A stretch of DNA of 64,000 nt from Synechocystis sp. LKSZ1 (lineage in GTDB: Bacteria > Cyanobacteriota > Cyanobacteriia > Cyanobacteriales > Microcystaceae): contig NZ_AP031572.1 in assembly GCF_040436315.1 (NCBI RefSeq), forward strand, positions 2,790,001-2,854,000, given 5' to 3'. The notes below the pieces were generated by a model. It did no database searches. It worked only from the letters and a program-made list of their open reading frames with translations, and was not told the DNA's origin. The position numbers and the translations under genes are program-made. This document shows positions 9,211 through 18,289 of the stretch, in pieces (position 1 is the first letter of the stretch; the number at the start of each line of letters is the position of its first letter).

Positions 9211-10398
9211 ATGCGCGTAATTCTGATGACCGGCAAAGGTGGTGTTGGCAAAACCTCCGTGGCCGCCGCCACTGGCCTGCGCTGTGCTGAACTGGGCTAT
9301 AAAACCCTTGTCTTAAGTACAGACCCGGCTCACTCCCTCGCCGATAGTTTTGATTTGGAATTAGGCCATGAACCCCGCTTAGTCAAAGAAAATTTGTGGG
9401 GGGCAGAACTAGACGCGCTGATGGAACTGGAAGGCAACTGGGGGGCCGTCAAACGCTACATTACCCAGGTTCTCCAGGCTCGGGGTCTTGATGGAGTACA
9501 GGCGGAGGAACTGGCTATCCTGCCGGGGATGGATGAAATTTTTGGTCTGGTACGCATGAAGCGCCACTACGATGAAGGCGAATTTCAAGTGTTGATTATT
9601 GACTCGGCCCCCACGGGAACGGCCCTGCGTCTCCTCAGCTTGCCGGAGGTGGGGGGCTGGTATATGCGTCGTTTTTATAAACCGTTGCAAAATATGTCCG
9701 TGGCCCTGCGGCCCTTGGTGGAACCGCTATTTCGACCGATTGCTGGTTTTTCCTTACCCGACCGGGAAGTAATGGACGCGCCCTACGAGTTCTACGAACA
9801 GATCGAGGCCCTGGAAAAGGTACTGACGGACAACACCCAGACCTCCGTGCGATTGGTGACCAATCCGGAAAAAATGGTGCTGAAGGAATCCCTACGGGCC
9901 CACGCCTACCTGAGTTTGTACAATGTTTCGACGGATTTAGTGATTGCTAACCGGATTTTACCCGACACCATTGATGACCCCTTTTTCCGTCGTTGGAAGG
10001 AAACCCAACAGGTTTATAAGCAGGAAATTCATGATAATTTCCATCCCCTGCCGGTGAAGGAAGTGCCCCTATTTTCCGAAGAAATGTGCGGTCTAGCGGC
10101 CTTGGATCGTCTCAAGGAAACCCTCTATGCCAACGAAGACCCGGCCCAGGTTTATTACCAAGAAAATACGATCCGCATTATTCAAGATCAACAAACCTAC
10201 AGTCTGGAACTTTACCTACCGGGCATTCCCAAGGAACAAATTCAACTCAATAAAACTGGGGATGAACTGAATATCCGTATTGGCAACCACCGCCGTAATC
10301 TTGTCCTCCCCCAGGCCCTGGCGGCCCTGAGTCCTTCCGGGGCCAAAATGGAAGCAGATTACCTGAAAATCCGCTTTTCTAACGCGGTAATAGCCTAG
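9211..10398 (+). CDS. ArsA/Get3-family ATPase with C-terminal Hsp20-like domain
   Basis: 395 aa. The P-loop with the deviant Walker A motif GKGGVGKTS is at residues 8-16; switch I reads [10 protein letters not shown] and switch [20 protein letters not shown]. Residues from about 315 to the end form a beta-rich unit ([16 protein letters not shown], then a short strand pair) that resembles an alpha-crystallin/Hsp20 fold. No CxxC metal site of eukaryotic Get3 and no arsenite-binding cysteine triad is visible, so arsenite transport is unlikely. A role in handling membrane or hydrophobic client proteins is an inference. A DUF1350 gene follows after 14 bases and is probably in the same operon. Confidence 0.85.
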   Translation: MRVILMTGKGGVGKTSVAAATGLRCAELGYKTLVLSTDPAHSLADSFDLELGHEPRLVKENLWGAELDALMELEGNWGAVKRYITQVLQARGLDGVQAEELAILPGMDEIFGLVRMKRHYDEGEFQVLIIDSAPTGTALRLLSLPEVGGWYMRRFYKPLQNMSVALRPLVEPLFRPIAGFSLPDREVMDAPYEFYEQIEALEKVLTDNTQTSVRLVTNPEKMVLKESLRAHAYLSLYNVSTDLVIANRILPDTIDDPFFRRWKETQQVYKQEIHDNFHPLPVKEVPLFSEEMCGLAALDRLKETLYANEDPAQVYYQENTIRIIQDQQTYSLELYLPGIPKEQIQLNKTGDELNIRIGNHRRNLVLPQALAALSPSGAKMEADYLKIRFSNAVIA

Positions 10399-10412
10399 GG
10401 AGGGCAGGGGCC

Positions 10413-11234
10413 ATGGAATGGCGTGAGATTTCGGGCTGTTGGGTACTGATTCCCCCCCAACCCGTGGCCCTGATTCATTTCTTGGGAGGGGCCTTTGTGG
10501 GGACGGCCCCCACGGTTACCTATCGTTGGTTGCTCACTCAGTTGGCCCAGCAGGGCTATGGCATCATTGCTACGCCCTTCCTCAATACCTTTGACCATCA
10601 GGCCATTGCTCGAACGGTGTTAAATCGCTTTGAAACGATTGTGGAGCGGCTCCAGGGCCAGCACCAATTACCCCGGGGCTACTTGCCCGTCTATGGCCTG
10701 GGGCACAGCATGGGCTGTAAATTGCACCTGTTGATCGGTAGTTTGTACGGGGTAGAGCGGGCCGGCAATATTCTGATCTCTTTCAATAACTATCCCGTAA
10801 AACAGGCCATTCCCCTATTAGACCAGCTTTCCCAACTAGAATTGGATAAGGTCTGGCAAACGGTGCAAACCCAATGGGATTTTAAGGCCGACATCAATCT
10901 TGAATTTACTCCCTCCCCAGAATTAACTAACCGTCTGATCGCGGAAAGCTACGCTATTCGCCGCAATCTACTCATCAAATTCCGCAATGATGATATTGAT
11001 CAAACTCTGGCCCTGCAACCCCTCCTCACGGCCCGCTTTCCTGATCTAGTCGCCTGCCGCACACTGCCCGGCAATCACCTCACACCCCTGGGCCAGGAAT
11101 GGCAATGGCAGGCTGGTGAGGTCTTTACCCCCTGGGATGCTGTCGGCCAATGGTTGCAAAAAAACCTGGCCCAAGACCTGCGGGAACTGCAAGAGGAACT
11201 CCTGCGTTGGCTCAACCCTGGCCTAGGGTTCTAG
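10413..11234 (+). CDS. DUF1350 family alpha/beta-hydrolase-like protein
   Basis: 273 aa. Opens MEWREISGCWVLIPPQ and then VALIHFLGGAFVGTAP, the pattern of DUF1350 proteins shared by cyanobacteria and chloroplasts. The nucleophile-elbow region reads GLGHSMGCKLHLL (GxSxG type, Ser in HSMG), consistent with an alpha/beta-hydrolase fold. Substrate unknown. It begins 14 bases after the ArsA-like gene with a GGAGG-like ribosome site, and its 3' end overlaps the antiporter gene on the other strand by 12 bases. Confidence 0.82.
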   Translation: MEWREISGCWVLIPPQPVALIHFLGGAFVGTAPTVTYRWLLTQLAQQGYGIIATPFLNTFDHQAIARTVLNRFETIVERLQGQHQLPRGYLPVYGLGHSMGCKLHLLIGSLYGVERAGNILISFNNYPVKQAIPLLDQLSQLELDKVWQTVQTQWDFKADINLEFTPSPELTNRLIAESYAIRRNLLIKFRNDDIDQTLALQPLLTARFPDLVACRTLPGNHLTPLGQEWQWQAGEVFTPWDAVGQWLQKNLAQDLRELQEELLRWLNPGLGF

Positions 11235-13151
11235 GGCCTTGTTGGGAAGGAGGGGCATTTCTTCGATCTCCGGTAGATTGGCCAGGGCCAAACGGGAAAC
11301 GGCCCGGCCGCCAGAAAGCCGCTTGAGCAGGGCCGGTCGGGGGTCGTGGAGCAGGTAAAACATTTCATCCCCAGCGGCCCAGGTCTCGGTATTTTTGATC
11401 AACTGTAAATTCCCGTTGCGGCGCATCATCAGCGGCAAAAGTTCCCCTCCTTCAATCAGAGCCTGGATGCGGGCCTGTTGTTGGGCCAAGTCAGTATCAC
11501 TGAAATTCAAGCGGCCGAGTTGCACCTGGTCATCTTTAATGTACTGATTCCAGGTCTTAAAGCGCTGTTGGTCCATAAAAATTTGAATGCCCTTATGGTT
11601 TTTTAGGGATGATTGAGTGTCCGGGGTCGGCGTCGGCATCACCACCAGCACTCGGGGGGGATTAAACTCTTCCTGAGCATGTTGGGCCAAAACCAGGTTC
11701 ACTTCCCCATTACTGGTCAGGGCCAGGAAGGTGCCCATGGAATTAATGCCCGCTTCTTCCAGAATATTGGGGTCTAGGCCACTGCTATGGAAAACTGGCA
11801 GGTCTTGGTCTTTGGCCGCTTGGCAGGCCTCTAGATCAGTATCAATAAGGACAACGGATTCCCCCTGGGATTGGAATAAAGCGGCAATCAGGCGGCCCAG
11901 AGGCGTACAGCCAATGATCACCGCTCCCGTCGTCCGGGCCGAGGTAATCCCCAGGGCCAGGGCCAGGGCCTTAGCCGTCAGGCCCTGAAGAAACACCGTC
12001 ATCATAATCGTTAAAAACACCAGGGCCTTGATCGCATCGCCGCCGTTAATGCCTCGTTCCGTTAACAGAATGGCAAAGAGGGAAGCCACAGAGGCGGAAA
12101 CAATACCCCGCGGTGCAATCCAGGCCACAAAGCACTTTTGTTGCCAACTGAGGCTACTGGAGAGGGTACAGAGCCAGACGCTGAGGGGTCGCACCACCAA
12201 CATCAGGGTTAGCACCGTTAGCACACTGCCCCAACCCAGGGCCACAATACTGGCCACAGACAGATCCGCCGCCAGCAAAATGAAGAGGACTGAAACACAG
12301 AGGATGGTTAATTTGCCTTTAAAACGCCGGAGTAGTCTTTCCTCCGGGATGGCCGAAGAGTTGAGGACAATACCCATGGCGACGGTGGCCATCAGCCCCG
12401 ATTCGCCGATCAGGAGTTGAGAGCCTTCAAACACGCCCCAGACACAGGCCAGCACCAGCAGATTGCTGATTTCCTCCGACAAAAAATCAGCCCATTTTAA
12501 AAACAGACTCAGGAGCCAGCCCCCCAGAATCCCTACCCCTAAGCCTGTACCTAAGCGGAGCACAAGGCCCAGGAGAATTTCTAAAATATCCGCCTCGACA
12601 GGGACATTGGCCTTAAAGATGGTTTCCAACACCACTACCGCCAGGATGGCCCCTACGGGGTCAATCAACACCCCTTCCCCTTCCAACAGAGTGGCCACCG
12701 ATCGTTCTACTTGGACTTGTTTAATCAGTGGCCCGACCACCGTTGGCCCCGTCACCACCACCAAAGAACCGTAGAGAAAAGCAATGGTCCAGGGAAACTC
12801 CGAGAGCCAATGGGCCGCCATTCCCGCTCCTGCCAGGGTAATCAGGGTACCAATGGTGACTAAATTGCGTAAACTGCCCGACACTTGGCCCAGTTGCCGC
12901 AGACTCAGATTCAGGCCCCCTTCAAAGAGAATAATGGCCACCGATAGGGCCACAATCACCTCTAGGCCCTCTCCCAACTGCTGGGGATGCAGGATTTGCA
13001 GGCCACTGATACCCAAAGCAATACCAAACAGCAATAAAAAGACAATACTGGGAACCTTGAGATAGGCTGCCACCACCTGAGCGCTAATGCCGGCTAGCAC
13101 AGTGAGGACAATTTGAAGAGTCAGATTAAGGTCGCCTTCCATGGTGCTCAA
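11223..13151 (-). CDS. Cation:proton antiporter (NhaP/CPA1 type) with TrkA-N domain
   Basis: 642 aa. The first 390 residues hold about 12 membrane segments of the Na+/H+ exchanger family, including FLYGSLVVVTGPTVVGPL and LLEGEGVLIDPVGAILAVV, where acidic residues in the membrane carry the ions. From about residue 400 an NAD-binding TrkA-N/RCK-like domain follows (TGAVIIGCTPLGRLIAALF), then a TrkA-C-like tail. It should exchange Na+ or K+ for H+ at the plasma or thylakoid membrane and be gated by nucleotide. Which of the cyanobacterial NhaS paralogues it matches is not clear. Confidence 0.87.
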   Translation of the reverse strand: MSTMEGDLNLTLQIVLTVLAGISAQVVAAYLKVPSIVFLLLFGIALGISGLQILHPQQLGEGLEVIVALSVAIILFEGGLNLSLRQLGQVSGSLRNLVTIGTLITLAGAGMAAHWLSEFPWTIAFLYGSLVVVTGPTVVGPLIKQVQVERSVATLLEGEGVLIDPVGAILAVVVLETIFKANVPVEADILEILLGLVLRLGTGLGVGILGGWLLSLFLKWADFLSEEISNLLVLACVWGVFEGSQLLIGESGLMATVAMGIVLNSSAIPEERLLRRFKGKLTILCVSVLFILLAADLSVASIVALGWGSVLTVLTLMLVVRPLSVWLCTLSSSLSWQQKCFVAWIAPRGIVSASVASLFAILLTERGINGGDAIKALVFLTIMMTVFLQGLTAKALALALGITSARTTGAVIIGCTPLGRLIAALFQSQGESVVLIDTDLEACQAAKDQDLPVFHSSGLDPNILEEAGINSMGTFLALTSNGEVNLVLAQHAQEEFNPPRVLVVMPTPTPDTQSSLKNHKGIQIFMDQQRFKTWNQYIKDDQVQLGRLNFSDTDLAQQQARIQALIEGGELLPLMMRRNGNLQLIKNTETWAAGDEMFYLLHDPRPALLKRLSGGRAVSRLALANLPEIEEMPLLPNKALEP

Positions 13152-13206
13152 GGGTTACCGGGGTCAGAATTCCAAGGCCAGAGCCAGACATAAAGACGAG
13201 AATCGC

Positions 13207-13695
13207 TTAGGCTAGTCGGGAATCTGCCATGGAAATATCAACCCCACGCAATTGCTGGGTCTCTCGTAAACGCTGGCTTAATGATTGAGTCGTGACTTCG
13301 ATACCTTGTTTTAAGTTACCCTTTTGGACATAGAAAAAACCAGCGTCAACTTCAGGATAGGTTATCAGATCCAAGAGCAGAAAAATAACCCCCCGTTGAA
13401 CGACCTCCATCCGCTCCGGCTCAAAGTCAGGATACCGCAGGGCATCTGCTCGGCATTTAAAACTCATCACTACGTTTTTGGGCGTTTCATTGGGCTTGAA
13501 ATTATGGGCTAGGGTAAAACTAACGGGAGCATAGTTCCCTTCTCCTTGCTCCACGAAGGTGTAAAACGTGGAACTCCCGAGGCGCTTAGCAATGGGAATC
13601 AGGGTGGGAAAAAGAATCTGTTCAACAACTTCGGGAGAGAGGGCCCGGCCCGGCATATCGGTTAATAGGAGCTGGAGTTGGGGTTTTAGGTTCAT
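13207..13695 (-). CDS. Conserved hypothetical protein coupled to the RNase H-like gene
   Basis: 162 aa, no domain recognised. It contains FPTLIPIAKRLGSSTFYTF near residue 30 and VVQRGVIFLLLDLITYPEVDAGFFYVQKG near 100; no signal peptide or membrane segment. The ATG overlaps the stop of the upstream gene by 4 bases (ATGA arrangement), so the two proteins are probably made together and may interact. Its function is not known to me. Confidence 0.7.
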   Translation of the reverse strand: MNLKPQLQLLLTDMPGRALSPEVVEQILFPTLIPIAKRLGSSTFYTFVEQGEGNYAPVSFTLAHNFKPNETPKNVVMSFKCRADALRYPDFEPERMEVVQRGVIFLLLDLITYPEVDAGFFYVQKGNLKQGIEVTTQSLSQRLRETQQLRGVDISMADSRLA

Positions 13696-14903
13696 GGGGC
13701 CTCGGTCGGACTCAGTTTTTTTAAATTGTTAGCGATGGCCGTCAGTAGGCGGTTAGTAATCTCGGGAAATTGGGCCAGTTCTTGCACCAATCGTGTCTTA
13801 TCTGCTTCCGAAAGATGCATAATCATCCCCAAAATTTGTTGGACTTGATCCACAGAAGGTAGGGTGTCCTTGGGACGTGTTTGGAGTTTCTGGTCGTCGA
13901 GTTCCTCCCCCGCCGTCACAAAGGGATCCGCTAAATCTGGGGCAGGATGGAGCGTGGCTGGAAAAACCGCTTCCAGGGGAAGTCCTAGAGGGTCAAGAGG
14001 ATGCAAAGACGGGATACGGCTGGGTTTGGCGACAGAAATCGGCGCCGTTCCCTCCTCTAGAGTGAACCCATCTAGAGAGGCTGGGCCTAATTCCGAGAGT
14101 TCACCAAGGGTATTAAAGGTTTGCGCTTCTAGCAGTTGGCCCTCCCAGGGCAATTTATCTAAGGAAGGCGTTGTTACCGCCTGACGGTCTAGCTGTACTT
14201 TGCGGATAGCCAAGTCAGGGGGGAGGCCCCAGAGGTACCAACGATACATTTGCTCTAGCTCTTTTTCATCCCCCGTCCATTGCAACGCCATGGCATCCTG
14301 GACGGTAATTGGAATGGCAGCCCGTAATTCCTTCAGGCCCTGCTGAGCTAAGTTGTCCTTCGGAGGACGAAGGGCCCGATAATCCTCCGGGGTTGCCTGG
14401 GGCCCTAACTGAATCAAGCGGGCGATGGCTGGTTCTCGAGCTGGCCTAGAGGGCTCTGATGATTTCTTGCCCGTGGCTTCTTCAAGACAGCGATGCACTG
14501 CTTTCCGAGCTGAAAGATTGTGTTCCGGGGCAACCCACTCTACCGTTGCTTGCTCAAACAAGCGGAGTAGACGTCGAGCTTCCCGGAGTAAGGCCTGTAA
14601 CCCCTCTGTCATCGCCTCCGCCAGGCCATTGACCTGATTGAAAACGATTTCACTATGCCCCTTGACCTCCAGGCCCTGGAGGCCAAGCTTGTGGGCTTTC
14701 TGGAGACCCAGAATCAAAGCATGGTAATCGGCCTCCTCCGGAGTGGTAACGGTCAACAACTGACTAACAGTAAACCGTTTCCCCGTCGGCAAGATCAGTA
14801 CCGCCGCCGCCGCCGCCAATTTCAGTTCGCTTTGGTATTCCCCGGCGTATAGTAGCGTCGGACGAGTATAGCCCTTAAGCGATTGGCTGGTAGGATAGGT
14901 CAT
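13692..14903 (-). CDS. RNase H-like domain protein with altered catalytic residues
   Basis: 403 aa from ATG 14903 (a TTG lies 12 bases further out). The first 145 residues follow the RNase HI fold (PTLLYAGEY, then TPEEADYHALILGLQKA, then KGHSEIVFNQVNG, then EHNLSARKAVHRCLEEA). At the four acidic catalytic positions I read Ala, Asp, His and Arg instead of Asp, Glu, Asp, Asp, so RNase activity is doubtful. The rest is a low-complexity linker and a helical C terminus (VQQILGMIMHLSEADKTRL). A nucleic-acid-binding scaffold role is an inference. Its partner gene overlaps by 4 bases. Confidence 0.7.
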   Translation of the reverse strand: MTYPTSQSLKGYTRPTLLYAGEYQSELKLAAAAAVLILPTGKRFTVSQLLTVTTPEEADYHALILGLQKAHKLGLQGLEVKGHSEIVFNQVNGLAEAMTEGLQALLREARRLLRLFEQATVEWVAPEHNLSARKAVHRCLEEATGKKSSEPSRPAREPAIARLIQLGPQATPEDYRALRPPKDNLAQQGLKELRAAIPITVQDAMALQWTGDEKELEQMYRWYLWGLPPDLAIRKVQLDRQAVTTPSLDKLPWEGQLLEAQTFNTLGELSELGPASLDGFTLEEGTAPISVAKPSRIPSLHPLDPLGLPLEAVFPATLHPAPDLADPFVTAGEELDDQKLQTRPKDTLPSVDQVQQILGMIMHLSEADKTRLVQELAQFPEITNRLLTAIANNLKKLSPTEAP

Positions 14904-14947
14904 CGTGAGTGTCAATACGATAGAGCAAAGTCAAAAGGGGCAAATCG

Positions 14948-15607
14948 ATGGAACGCAAGCTCGAAGCCGAGGTTATGGATACACTCGAGGAAGCCATGGA
15001 TTACGATGCCATGGACTTTACGGCAGTTAATACAGCATTTGCCCAACGAGCAGTGGAGCTAGGCCCTGAGCGGGCCATGATTCTAGACGCGGGAACTGGC
15101 ACAGCGCGCATCCCCATTTTAATCGCTCAACTACGTCCTGCGTGGCAGATTGTGGCTATTGATCTGGCCCAGTCAATGCTGGCCCTGGCCGAAAATAACG
15201 TGGTGGCCGCCGGATGCCAAGGCCAAATTCGCCTAGAGTTTGTTGATGCTAAATTACTCCCCTACGCCAACGCCTCCTTTGATGGCGTCATTTCCAATAG
15301 TCTCCTGCACCATCTTCCCAATCCCCTCCCTTTTTTGCGGGAACTCAAGCGGGTTTTGAAGCCCGACGGCTTTATTCTTTTGCGGGATTTACAACGGCCC
15401 CAAACCCCAGACCAGTTAGAAACCTACCTCGAGAAGGTCGATGATTACAATGCCCACCAGACCCAACTATTTCGGGACTCTCTCCAGGCCGCCTTTACCC
15501 TCACTGAAGTCGAGGCCCTTCTACAGGTTGCCCAAATTCCTGGCCTAGAAATTTATCGATCCTCGGATTACCACTGGACAGCAGAAAGGCCCTATCAACT
15601 AGCCTAA
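14948..15607 (+). CDS. Class I SAM-dependent methyltransferase
   Basis: 219 aa. Motif I is ILDAGTGTARIPI (about residues 42-54), followed by IVAIDLAQSMLALA (motif II), DAKLLPYANASFDGVISNSLLHHLPNP (motif III region) and LKRVLKPDGFILLRD. This is the UbiE/COQ5-like arrangement (Methyltransf_11/25). The substrate is not predictable. Divergent from the RNase H-like gene, with a 44-bp gap from its ATG; its last 9 bases overlap the radical SAM gene on the opposite strand. Confidence 0.85.
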   Translation: MERKLEAEVMDTLEEAMDYDAMDFTAVNTAFAQRAVELGPERAMILDAGTGTARIPILIAQLRPAWQIVAIDLAQSMLALAENNVVAAGCQGQIRLEFVDAKLLPYANASFDGVISNSLLHHLPNPLPFLRELKRVLKPDGFILLRDLQRPQTPDQLETYLEKVDDYNAHQTQLFRDSLQAAFTLTEVEALLQVAQIPGLEIYRSSDYHWTAERPYQLA

Positions 15608-18166
15608 AAATAGGCGTTGACGATGAACATTGACGACTTGAAAGGTTTTTTGACTAACGTGGTGGAAGAGATGGGGGAGATGATCCGGTTGTAGAAGGGT
15701 GCCATCATTGCGGCAACTACCGATATAGCTCAGTTCAATGATTTCTGAATCCAGGGCCTGGCGCCAATGTAGTTCAAACAACTGCTCTCTTAAATTGAGG
15801 GTGACGGGTTTACCGGATTTGGTCTTCTTAGCAAAGGGGATGTTCTCCAGGGCCAAAATGGACTGCATCCAGGCCTGCCATTGCTTTGGGGAGTAGGTTT
15901 CTTCAACGGCCATCATTTGCACCCGATATTCGGCTCGTTCGAGGAGACGGGTAGCGGCCGGGGCCGTAATTTCAATTTCATCCACTTGATAAATCGGCAA
16001 GTCCGGGGGCAGGAGTTCCGTCAGGCGTTGTTGAAAATCCGCTAAGGCCAGGTAATCTGTCAATTCAAAATCAACAATTTCACCGCTACTAGTGGCCCCG
16101 AGGGGGAGGGCATTGGCAATGGAAATACGCGGGCCGGGATGGAAGCCGCCGGTAAAGGCAATGGGCAGAGCGGCGCGGCGAACGACTCGGTCAAATAAGC
16201 GCACTAAATCCAGGTGACTAACCAGGGCCAGACTTCCCTGTTTGCCAAACCAGACCCGAAAACGCTGAACCCGTTCGAGGTTGGGTTTGAATTGGCCCTT
16301 AAAGTCGGGAATCGGCGGCGGCGGCACGACTATGTTATGGCCAAAGTCCAGGCCACAAACACCGCAGTGGGAACAGCCCTCAAAGGAACAGTCGGGAATG
16401 GTGGCGGCTTCCAGGGCCCGTTGGAAATCTTCCTTGAGCCATTGCTTGTCGATACCCGTGTCGAGATGATCCCAAGGCAGCGGGCCATCATAGAGGGCTT
16501 CCCCCTGAAATAAGTTACCCTGCTCAATTTGTCGATAGCTACCGCTTAATCCGGCTTCTTCGATGGCTTGTTGCCAGGCCCCGTAGGCCCGTTCCAGGTT
16601 ATCCCACCAGGCATCCATGCCGGCCCCCAATTGCCAGGCCCGGCGGATTACGGGGCTTAGGCGACGGTCTCCTCGGCCCACAAAATCCTCCATGGCCGAA
16701 ATCCGCACATCAGTATAGTTGACTTTAATCCCCCGCATTCCCTGGAAGGCTTCCCGCAGAAGGGCCTGTTTGCGCAGAAATTCCTCCGTGGAAACCGAAT
16801 GCCATTGGAAAGGAGTATGGGGCTTGGGGGTAAAGTTGGAAATCGTTAGGGTAAATTCCAGGGGTTTGCGCTTCGGTAGGCGGCATTCCTTGCGGAGCCA
16901 ACGCACAGTTTCCACAATGCCCAGCACATCGAGATCCGTTTCTCCCGGTAGGCCAACCATGAAGTAGAGTTTGACCCGATCCCAGCCTTGTTCGACGGCC
17001 GTTTTGATGCCCCGCAGGAGTTCTTCATTAGTCAGGCCTTTGTTGATCACATCCCGCAGACGTTGGGTTCCGGCTTCCGGGGCAAAGGTCAGGCTCGATT
17101 GTCGGGTTCCTCCCAGGACATTGGCAATATTTTCATCAAAGCGATCGACCCGTTGGCTAGGCAGGGAAAGGGAAATATTTTCCTTTTGCAGACGATTGCG
17201 GACTTCAATCCCTACAGCCGGCAGGGCCAGATAGTCAGAACAACTAAGAGAGAGCAGGGAAAATTCGTTATAGCCCGTTGCGCGAATACCGTCTTCAATG
17301 GCCTCAATCACCGCATTGGGTTCCACATCCCGGGCCGGCCGCGTTAACATCCCCGGTTGGCAAAAGCGACAACCCCGGGTACAGCCCCGGCGGATTTCAA
17401 TGGTCAAGCGGTCATGGACAGTTTCGATGTAGGGAACCAGGCCAATGGCGTAGGCCGGAATGGGGGTGGCGACGCGGCGCAGAATCCGTTCCGGCACATC
17501 GGGCCGGTTGGGATGAACAGAACCATCCGCCTGCAGGTCATAGAAACGAGGCACGTAGACGCCTGGTACCTGGGCCAGATCCCATAACAGTTCTTCCCGA
17601 TGGAGGCCCTGTCGTTTCCCTTCTTCCAATACCAGGCCAATTTCCGGCAGGAGTTCTTCCCCATCCCCCAGGGCAATGAAGTCAAAAAAGTCGGCGTAGG
17701 GCTCGGGGTTTGAAGTTGCGGTTTGGCCCCCGGCAAAAATCAATGGATATTGACCGCCTTGCCGTTCCTGCCAGGTGAGAGGAATCTGGGCCAGATCCAG
17801 CATTTCCAAAATATTAGTAGCCCCCAGTTCGTAGCTGAGGCTAAAGCCCAAAATATCAAATTCCTTTAAGGCCCGGCGCGATTCCAGGGCAAACAGTGGG
17901 GTTTGGGTCTCCCGCAGTTTTTGGGACAGGTCTGGGGCGGGTAGGTAGGTGCGGTCGCAGAGTTGCCGGGGTTGGCGATTGAGAATGTTGTAGAGAATGA
18001 TGTGCCCCAGGTTTGAGGCCCCCAGTTCGTACACTTCTGGGTAGGTGAGCACCCAACGAACACTGGCCGATTCCCAGTCTTTGTGGAAAGCCCCTAATTC
18101 ATTACCAAGGTAGCGGGCAGGCTTGTGGATTTCAGGGGTAATGAGGGTTTCAAGGGGAACAGCCAT
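15599..18166 (-). CDS. TIGR03960-family radical SAM protein with C-terminal DUF2344 region
   Basis: 855 aa. An N-terminal B12-binding-like part (LGASNLGHIILYNIL, LGFSLSYELGATNILEMLDLA) precedes the radical SAM cluster motif RRGCTRGCRFCQPG (CxxxCxxC, about residue 260). From about residue 640 a DUF2344/TIGR03936-like domain follows (FGKQGSLALVSHLDLVRLFDR). Homologues are widespread with no settled reaction, but DUF2344 often lies with rRNA or ribosome-related genes such as rne in other bacteria. Upstream of glgA in the opposite sense of reading order, it shares the minus strand; the 123-bp gap may hold a shared terminator or promoter. Confidence 0.88.
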   Translation of the reverse strand: MAVPLETLITPEIHKPARYLGNELGAFHKDWESASVRWVLTYPEVYELGASNLGHIILYNILNRQPRQLCDRTYLPAPDLSQKLRETQTPLFALESRRALKEFDILGFSLSYELGATNILEMLDLAQIPLTWQERQGGQYPLIFAGGQTATSNPEPYADFFDFIALGDGEELLPEIGLVLEEGKRQGLHREELLWDLAQVPGVYVPRFYDLQADGSVHPNRPDVPERILRRVATPIPAYAIGLVPYIETVHDRLTIEIRRGCTRGCRFCQPGMLTRPARDVEPNAVIEAIEDGIRATGYNEFSLLSLSCSDYLALPAVGIEVRNRLQKENISLSLPSQRVDRFDENIANVLGGTRQSSLTFAPEAGTQRLRDVINKGLTNEELLRGIKTAVEQGWDRVKLYFMVGLPGETDLDVLGIVETVRWLRKECRLPKRKPLEFTLTISNFTPKPHTPFQWHSVSTEEFLRKQALLREAFQGMRGIKVNYTDVRISAMEDFVGRGDRRLSPVIRRAWQLGAGMDAWWDNLERAYGAWQQAIEEAGLSGSYRQIEQGNLFQGEALYDGPLPWDHLDTGIDKQWLKEDFQRALEAATIPDCSFEGCSHCGVCGLDFGHNIVVPPPPIPDFKGQFKPNLERVQRFRVWFGKQGSLALVSHLDLVRLFDRVVRRAALPIAFTGGFHPGPRISIANALPLGATSSGEIVDFELTDYLALADFQQRLTELLPPDLPIYQVDEIEITAPAATRLLERAEYRVQMMAVEETYSPKQWQAWMQSILALENIPFAKKTKSGKPVTLNLREQLFELHWRQALDSEIIELSYIGSCRNDGTLLQPDHLPHLFHHVSQKTFQVVNVHRQRLFLG

Positions 18167-18289
18167 GGGAATACCGGAAAGACAAGGGCCTCCTATTATG
18201 CCACGGGCTTTGGCCAGCGCGGAAAGAGGCCCTCATTGCTGAGAAGCGGAAAATCAAGGAGGCCATTGTTTAAAAGGGCCCTGCCAACT

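Noticed and set aside
15599-18166. Catalytic link of the large radical SAM protein to glycogen metabolism
   Set aside because: Only proximity to glgA; no shared operon signals or substrate hints.
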